A DNA stretch of 64,000 bases, from positions 223,938,975 to 224,002,974 of the forward strand of contig NC_134399.1 in assembly GCF_050003625.1 (NCBI RefSeq), given 5' to 3'. Origin of the DNA: Haematobia irritans (taxonomy: Eukaryota; Arthropoda; Insecta; Diptera; Muscidae). A program made the position numbers and the translations under genes. Shown piece by piece: positions 57,883 through 64,000 of this stretch (its first letter is position 1; each line of letters begins with the position of its first letter). The notes under the pieces were generated by a model. The model was not told the origin of the DNA and did not search any database. It was given only the letters and a program-made list of their open reading frames with translations.

Positions 57883-58319
57883 ACTGAATATTTTTCCTGA
57901 ATTTTATACTAATTGAACTTGAAAAAGAAATTTAATTTGATTTTTTATATAAACGATTTCACCGAATTACACGCGTTTTCCCTTGACCAAATTTTGACCG
58001 TATCACCCTTTATACTCATAGCACGCAAAAATAAATGTTGCCCAAAGTCAGATTGCCTCATAAAGCATTTTTCCCATACCCACCCAGACTGCATTGAATG
58101 ACAGTGGGTATGTGGAGAGTGGAGCAGTGGAGAGTGAAGCACAATTAAATAAATTCATGTAAGGACGAATACTTTTTGTATCTCGTTCCGTTACAGTGTC
58201 TTAATCGTATCCTTACTTGTATTCTCCGCTTCTTTGGCTCGGAATCAATACCAAAATTTTTAAAGGAAAGACAAAATCTTTGGAACCGGGCAAGCTTTTT
58301 ATTTCAGGGTACTAACTTT

Positions 58320-58760
58320 GTAGCTCCGTTTAGTTGTTGTTACTGAAGGACGGATGGTATTGTCAATGGCCCATATTGCTTTTAGGTTAAGTTCCCCAGA
58401 TTTGAGTTTTAAACCCTCCTGAAAGAAAAAGTTCTCCTATTTCTCATATTCCGTTGAAATTTGTTACATGATGCTAGCCTATGTTCTTTAATAATCATGC
58501 GAAAGTTAGTCCATATTCATAGTTTTATATAGATCCCATATGAATCGATCCCCAGTTTCGATTACGGTATCAACGTAGATTGTTGTCCGGTAGTCTGTTC
58601 CTCTGTCTGTTGAATTTACGCTAATTTGGTCATGAATCAAGATTTCGGCTTGAAACTTGGCATAGATAGCTGGTATTGATATATGTTGGACGGTATTGCA
58701 AATAGGCCATATCGGACCAGTTTTAGGTATAGTCCCCATAAAACCGATTTTTTAGCGTTG
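58320..58760 (+). mobile_element. Decayed DINE-like family 1 pieces in tandem
   Basis: 'GGATGGTATTGTCAATGGCC' then one unit, then again 'GTCTGTTCCTCTGTCTGTTG', 'GACGGTATTGCAAATAGGCC' of the head. Two worn head-plus-unit pieces in a row. Confidence 0.55.
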
Positions 58761-60775
58761 CCAATTTAGGGGTTTCCCCCCATGAAACCGATTTTTAACG
58801 TTGCCAATTTAGCTTTTTTCCGCTATACCTGGCTTTTTTTAATCGTTTACCACTTGCAAGAGAGTTTGAATGTTAACATTGATAGTTTTTCTGGGCAGAA
58901 TTTCCAGCAAAAACTTATACGAAATACTTCCATTAACAATTTGTCAAAATTATCAAAAATTATTGGCTACGCGAAAGGAGCTAATATAACTTAAATATTG
59001 TCATAGATTCACGAAATTTATCAATTTTAATTAAATACATTCTAATCAATAGGCTGTCCCATTTTAATTGGTCAGATATCACGTAATTATATTTATTTGA
59101 ATATATTTTTAAATCATTTTGATCAAAGAAAAGGGATTTTTCTATTGTAAAATCTGGTCAACGTCCTTTTCAACCGGTAGAGTTTCTACTATACATTCAA
59201 TGCACTGGAACATGCACTGGTTATAACATTCGCTTTTTTAATTAGACCGATTGATATGGTATCAATTTTATTATAACATTGTATTTTTTATATTTAGTTT
59301 GTTTAAAATTAACATATATATGATTCAATTTGATCAAAGGTAAAGGCCCTTTATAAGCCACCCCATCTTCATATATATTATCTGTGTAGACACAAGCCCA
59401 TTCACAATGCAATACACACACACACAACCACACTCACTCATTTTCTTTCTTAGTTACAAACATATTAATGTTATCAGAGTTTCGCTTCTGTGTACTCAGA
59501 TGTGGCAAGGAAAGTGTCTATTAATATTATGTACAATCAAATCAAATAAACATTATTTATACAACAAACAATCACAAGAGGACAAACTCACACAAACACA
59601 CACCCATACATACACACCCATGCTTAATCGAACTTACAAACTGCTCACTTATACAATGAAATGATATTCATTTATTGGTGATGTTAGTGTTGTAGAAGCA
59701 ATAACAATAGGTGTGCTTCATTTATGTGGGGAGGCATAGTGTCTGTTATCCTTAGCCAAAAACTCATCTAACCATGTTAATGTGTGTGTGTGTGAGAGAC
59801 ACAGAGAGAGAGAGAGGGAGAGCGACTATAGAAATGTATGTCTAGAAAACACATCTCCAAACTCATATGTGCTTGGGTATATGAGTTTCTTTGTGTGCGT
59901 ATATTTGTGTCTACCATTATGTTACAGTGTTTGCTAGTATTTATTTGATTTGATTCAATTCAGATAAACATATCTGGGATCTGAGGCGTACAATCTTTTG
60001 AACTCAAACATACGGTTTTTGGCTTTCCATAGAAATCCCATTTATTGATACTAAATCAGTGACTATCATCGTTTTAGGCATCTTTATGTGGCAAATGAAT
60101 TCAATTGTTCACTGACCTTTTGTAATTGTTATCCTGCCTCGTGGAATGTTTTTCAACCATTGCTACTAGAGTGGTATTCATTGAAATGAAATGAGACAAT
60201 GGAGTGCCTAAGGTCATAATCCATTGACCTTGAAATTAATGGCTGATTGATAATGTGGTCATTGTTGGGTTATGCCTTTGTCGAGGGGAAAAAACTAAAC
60301 TTTAACTTTTATTTAGTGAAATCGATTGATAATCTTTGCAAAATGGTCGACAATGTGTGACCTTGAAACCGATTGACGAAATCATTATCAATTTCTCCAG
60401 ATAAAAGCCCATGGTCAGATTTGTCATTGTTTAGTATTCATATTGCGCTGTTATATTTTTTTTATGACAAAACTAAGAATTCATTATATTTTTGGAAGGT
60501 AAGCTGGGTGAAGTAAAATGTTAGGAAAAATAGTGTGGCAACTAATTTAGTTTTATTTGAAATAATCTAGTAGCCATAGATTTCATTAATAGAAATATTT
60601 CGTGTTACGGTGAAAGTTCTACCATTCTGGCGACCAAACCACCGATTATGATTCCGGTAATTGGAGTTCAAGTTCTACACATTAGTTGTTTCAATGGAGA
60701 GTAATTTTCTAAACTCCCAAGATGTGACTTTCGGTCTGTCTATCGATACATTTAGAATTTAAAAAAAAAAATAAA
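58761..60775. other. Intergenic or intronic, with microsatellites
   Basis: CA-rich runs at 59413-59435 and 59588-59620, TG then GA repeats at 59783-59822. A short stretch at 58766-58800 repeats the preceding 'AAACCGATTTTT ... GTTGCCAATTTAG'. No exon recognised. Confidence 0.5.
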
Positions 60776-60777
60776 TA

Positions 60778-61682
60778 ACAAGGAAAGTCTAAAGTCGGGC
60801 GGGGCCGACTATATTATACCTTGCACCACCTTGTAGATCTAAATTTTCGATACCATATCACATACGTCAAATGTGTTGGGTGCTATACAACATATAAAGG
60901 TTTGTCCCAAATACATACATTTAAATATCACTCGGCCTGGACAGAATTTGATAGACTTCCACAAAATCTATGGACTCAAAATTTAAGTCGGCTAATGCGC
61001 TAGGGTGGAACACAATGTTAGTAAAATTTATGGGAACCATTTAAACCTGAAGCAAGTAAACTTCGCAAAAGTTTATTTATAATTTATCGCTCGATATATA
61101 TGTATTAGAAGTTTAGGAAATTAGAGTCATTTTTACAACTTTTTGACCATTTTTGTCGAAATCAGAAAAACATATATATGGGAGCTATATCTAAATCTGA
61201 ACCGATTTCAACCAAATTTGGCACGCATAGCTACAATTCTAATTCTACTCCCTGTGCAAAATTTCAATTAAATCGGAGTAAAAGATTGACCACTGTGGTC
61301 ATATGAGTGGCACACTTGACTACACTACTAATTGTACTCCTAGTGCAAAATTTCAACCAAATTGGGGTAAAACTCTGGCTTCTGGGACCGTATTAGTCCA
61401 TATCGGGCGAAAGATATATATGGGAGCTATATCTAAATCTGAACCGATTTCTTCCAAAATCAATAGGATTCTATTCTGAGCCTTGTGCCAAATTTGAAGT
61501 CGATTGGACTAAAACTACGGCCTAGAGTTTGATTACAAAAATGTGTTCATGGACAGACGGACATGGCTATATCGACTCAGGAGCCCACCCTGAGCATTTT
61601 TATCTATCTCGTCTACTTGTGGGTGTTGCAAACATATGCACTAACTTATAATACCCTGTTCCACAGTGTGGCGCAGGGTATA
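60778..61682 (-). mobile_element. DINE-1-like element, family 2, short complete copy
   Basis: Tail AAGGAAAGTCTAAAGTCGGG with GGGCGGGGCCGAC. Two to three units, head with 'GACAGACGGACATGGC', 'ATATCGACTCAGGAG' and terminal hairpin TACCCTGTTCCACA/TGTGGCGCAGGGTATAAT. Confidence 0.75.
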
Positions 61683-61689
61683 ATAATAT

Positions 61690-62110
61690 ATTTAATGGTT
61701 TACTAATCGAGAGTATGAAGAATGTATATTCACATTGCTCATACGCCCATTGTACTGAGTACATTGTATTAATCATTCGCGCTTAAGGAATTTTAAGAAA
61801 TTCAAAGATAAAACAAGACTGAACATGGATTGCGTAGAAACTTTCATACAATCGAATTGCATGAGTTGTAGTAACACTTGCCGATGTCGAGGTCTTAAAA
61901 CTTCTTAAATTGCAAGTTAGTCCATGCGGGGTATATGTTAGACTAAAAAATCGAATCGGACGTGAAATATGGGGGTCGGTTTTTATGGGGGCTATATACA
62001 ATTATTATAGCACGATTAAATGAAATATGCTTATCCAGGAGGCCCAAAAAGTAATGTCTGGGGATGGTTTATCTGGGGCTATATATAACTACAGTCATAT
62101 AATATATAAC
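61690..62110 (-). mobile_element. Decayed DINE-like family 1 tail and units
   Basis: 'CATGGATTGCGTAGAAAC', 'AATCGAATTGCATGAG', 'AACACTTGCCGATG' are a worn family 1 tail; 'GGGGATGGTTTATCTGGGGC' is unit sequence. Confidence 0.55.
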
Positions 62111-62656
62111 TAGCCAGCAAAAAAAGCGTCGCCAAAAAGTAGTGAAAATGTTATTTTTGAATCCGGAAGTGGTTCAAAATTGGCACAGAAGCGATGAATT
62201 TAAAATGGGCTTGTCATAAGACGGATTCCGTGTTTTGGATTTAAATTAAGAATTTTTGTGATATTTTGACAAATAAATAATTTGTAATTTTTTTAAATGA
62301 TCTTTAATGCATTATAACGCTTGTCTGGAACGTTAGTCATCAAATATTCGCAATTTATCTAGAAAGGATTTGACTTTTTTCGGCTAAATTTAAATAATTT
62401 GTACGATTTTATTAATTCTATGTATGTTTTTAACCTATTTGAAACAAATATAAATAAATTTCTTATTAAAAATATTAAAAAAAAGGGTTATAAAAAAATT
62501 GACTCAAATGAACTTCCTGTGCAGTTAAAATAAAGAACATCTTTGGGAGGGTACTTTTTGGTAGTTCTTTTAAAGTTGTGCCTTGAGAAGAACTTCCAAT
62601 TTTTTTTTGCTGGGTATTTGTATATAACGATATTGACCAATTTTGGTTCTTACGGG
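62111..62656. other. Intergenic, no gene seen
   Basis: AT-rich unassigned sequence. Confidence 0.45.
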
Positions 62657-62658
62657 TA

Positions 62659-62948
62659 CACAGAAAAAAAATTCACGAAAATTTTTCCAATTAAAATATT
62701 AATTGAGTTTTAAAAAATATTCAATTAAAAATTTAATTGAATCAACAAATTTTTTAATTGAAATAAAAATCAATCACACAAATTAATAGTATCAATTAAT
62801 TTTTTAATTGGATCAATTAATTTTTTAATTGACTGTCAATTAATATTTTAATTGATACTATCATTTCTGTGATTGAAGACATTTCAATTAAAAAATTAAT
62901 TGGATCAATTAATTTCGTGATTGAATCAGAAAAAAATATTTTTGTGTG
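62659..62948. mobile_element. AT-rich TA-flanked MITE
   Basis: 290 bp between TA (62657-62658, 62949-62950); ends CACAGAAAAAAAA and complement CACACAAAAATA. The interior repeats TTTTTTAATTGGATCAATTAA-like words in both directions. It is inserted directly against family 1 unit sequence. Confidence 0.65.
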
Positions 62949-62950
62949 TA

Positions 62951-63477
62951 TCGACAACACAACGTACCAAATTTCACCCGAATCGGATGAAATTTGCTCC
63001 TGCAAGATGCTCCGGGGGTCAAATATGGGGATCGGTTTATATGGGTGCTATATATAATTATGGACCGATATGGATTAATTTTTGCATGGATGTTAGAGGG
63101 CATATACTAATATAACGTACCAAATTTCCAGTGGTCATATCTGGAGATTGAGTTTATATGGGGGTTATATAATTATGGACCTATATACACCAATTTTTTG
63201 CACGGTTGTTAGTGGCTATATATATATATTAACAGCACGTACCCAATTTCATCTGCATAGGATGAAATTTGCTCCTCCGAGAGGATCGGCAAGCAAAATC
63301 TGGAGATCGGTTTATATGGGGGGATAAAAACCAATTTTTGCAAGGCTGTTGGATATCATATACTAACATAACGTACCAACTTTCAAAAGGATCGCATGAA
63401 ATTTGCTTCTCTAAGAGGCTCTGCTAGCAAAATCTGGGTATCGGTTTATATGGGGGCTATGTATAATTATGGACCGA
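62951..63477 (-). mobile_element. DINE-like family 1 units, minus orientation
   Basis: Units as at 1-480 ('CGGATGAAATTTGCTCC', 'GGGATCGGTTTATATGGG', 'ATTATGGACCGATATGG'). Orientation switches at about 63477. Confidence 0.65.
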
Positions 63478-64000
63478 TCCGGCTGAAATTTGGTACATGA
63501 TGTTAGTCTATGGTCTCTAATGACCATATAAACCAATCCCCCGATTGGGCTTTCGGAGCCTCTAAGAGAAGCAAATTTCATCCGATACGGCTGAACTTTG
63601 GTACCTTGTGTTAGTATATGGTTTTTAACAACCATGCAAAAATTGGTCCACATCGGTCTATAATTATATATAGCCCCCATATAAACCGATCCCCAGATTT
63701 GGCTTGCGGATCCTCTAAGAGAAGAAAATTTCATCCGGTCCGGCTGAAATTTGGTACATGGTGTTAGTATATGGTTTTTAACAACTATGCAAAAATTGGT
63801 CTACATCGGTCAATATTTATATAGCCCCCATACAAACCGATAACCAGATTTGACCTCCGGAGCCTCTTGGGAGACCAAAATGCATCTGATTCAGTTGAAA
63901 TTTGGCACGTGGTGTTAATATATGGCCTCAAACACCCGTGCACAAATTGGTCGAAATCGGTCCATAATTATATATAGCCCCCATATAAACCGATCCCCAG
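63478..64000 (+). mobile_element. DINE-like family 1 units, plus orientation, cut by window edge
   Basis: 'CGGCTGAAATTTGGTAC', 'TTAGTATATGGTTTTTAACA', 'ATATAGCCCCCATA': the complement of the preceding block's units, continuing past the window. Confidence 0.65.

Larger units (their letters stand above)
56454..58010 (+). mobile_element. ITmD37E-type transposon, inactive
   Basis: Inverted ends AAGGGTGATACGGTCAAAAT, TA on each side (56452-56453, 58011-58012). 1,557 bp, of which 353 bp is a SINE. Inserted in the solo LTR. Confidence 0.9.
54702..58195. mobile_element. Solo-LTR-like element with internal minisatellite
   Basis: Begins TGTAAC and ends GTTACA (inverted TG...CA ends), flanked by 4-bp GTGT (54698-54701 and 58196-58199), as expected for a Ty3/gypsy-type LTR left after recombination. 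3,494 bp as it stands; about 1.9 kb without the mariner-type insertion at 56454-58010. Contents: GT-rich degenerate repeats (GATTCGGGTGATGTGGCGAT, 54730-55095), the hairpin array, a promoter-like stretch, then sequence with AATAAA near 58147. No coding sequence of its own. Confidence 0.6.
54163..58309 (+). mobile_element. MITE M1 copy split by a solo LTR-like insertion
   Basis: 54163-54701 and 58196-58309 together rebuild M1: 'GAGAATTGTGT' continues as 'CTTAATCGTATCCTTAC', matching 'GAGAAGTGTGTCATAAAAG' of the complement of the intact copy. TA lies outside both ends (54161-54162, 58310-58311). The intact sibling gives the empty site directly. Confidence 0.75.

Overview
This window looks like repeat-rich nuclear DNA from a higher (probably calyptrate/muscoid) fly. 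That is an inference from AT-rich sequence, DINE-1-like repeats with the 'TATATATATTCTTGATC' type core and 'GTCCGTCCGTC' microsatellite, mariner/rosa/ITmD37E transposons, a BEL/Pao retrotransposon and a tRNA-derived SINE. I see no convincing host gene. Almost everything recognisable is mobile DNA, much of it nested, separated by AT-rich intergenic or intronic sequence with TG/CA and GA microsatellites.

Layout. 1-2.5 kb: end of a DINE-like element, a SINE with a second SINE fragment inserted in it, and a dead transposase scrap. 2559-11891: complete, apparently young BEL/Pao element with 5-bp target duplication, one 1749-codon gag-pol frame and an unusual second frame that repeats the zinc-knuckle/protease module. 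13.2-19.5 kb: nested DINE-like elements of three families. 20.4-22.6 kb: a dead mariner and two SINEs. 26.7-33.2 kb: one DINE-like element blown up by a hAT-type MITE, a more than 4 kb 29-bp minisatellite, two SINE copies and a 2,326-bp tandem duplication. 34.7-37.1 kb: fold-back repeat and a DD41D (rosa-like) transposon inside another 29-bp array. 37.2-40.9 kb: two TIR elements. 41.6-44.6 kb: mariner, DINE-like piece with SINE, DD41D deletion derivative. 45.8-50.8 kb: DINE-like families 3 and 4. 51.0-52.7 kb: piggyBac-like element in TTAA. 52.8-58.3 kb: two copies of a TA-flanked MITE, the second split by a solo-LTR-like insertion that carries a hairpin minisatellite and an ITmD37E transposon which itself contains a SINE. 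58.3-64 kb: older DINE-like pieces and a MITE.

The most notable signals are: (1) the 55.1-56.3 kb array, in which differing unit types keep self-complementary arms, with loops and wobble pairs that favour folding of the minus-strand RNA (UUCG/UCCG loops); (2) the extra zinc-knuckle/protease frame of the BEL element; (3) four diverged DINE-like families that share a two-hairpin layout and a 153-bp internal unit; (4) a 29-bp minisatellite that appears to travel inside a CACGGTT-ended element. In DINE-like entries, plus strand means the TATACCC hairpin ('head') lies at the lower coordinate and the GGCC hairpin ('tail') at the higher one. All similarities were judged by eye; no database was searched.
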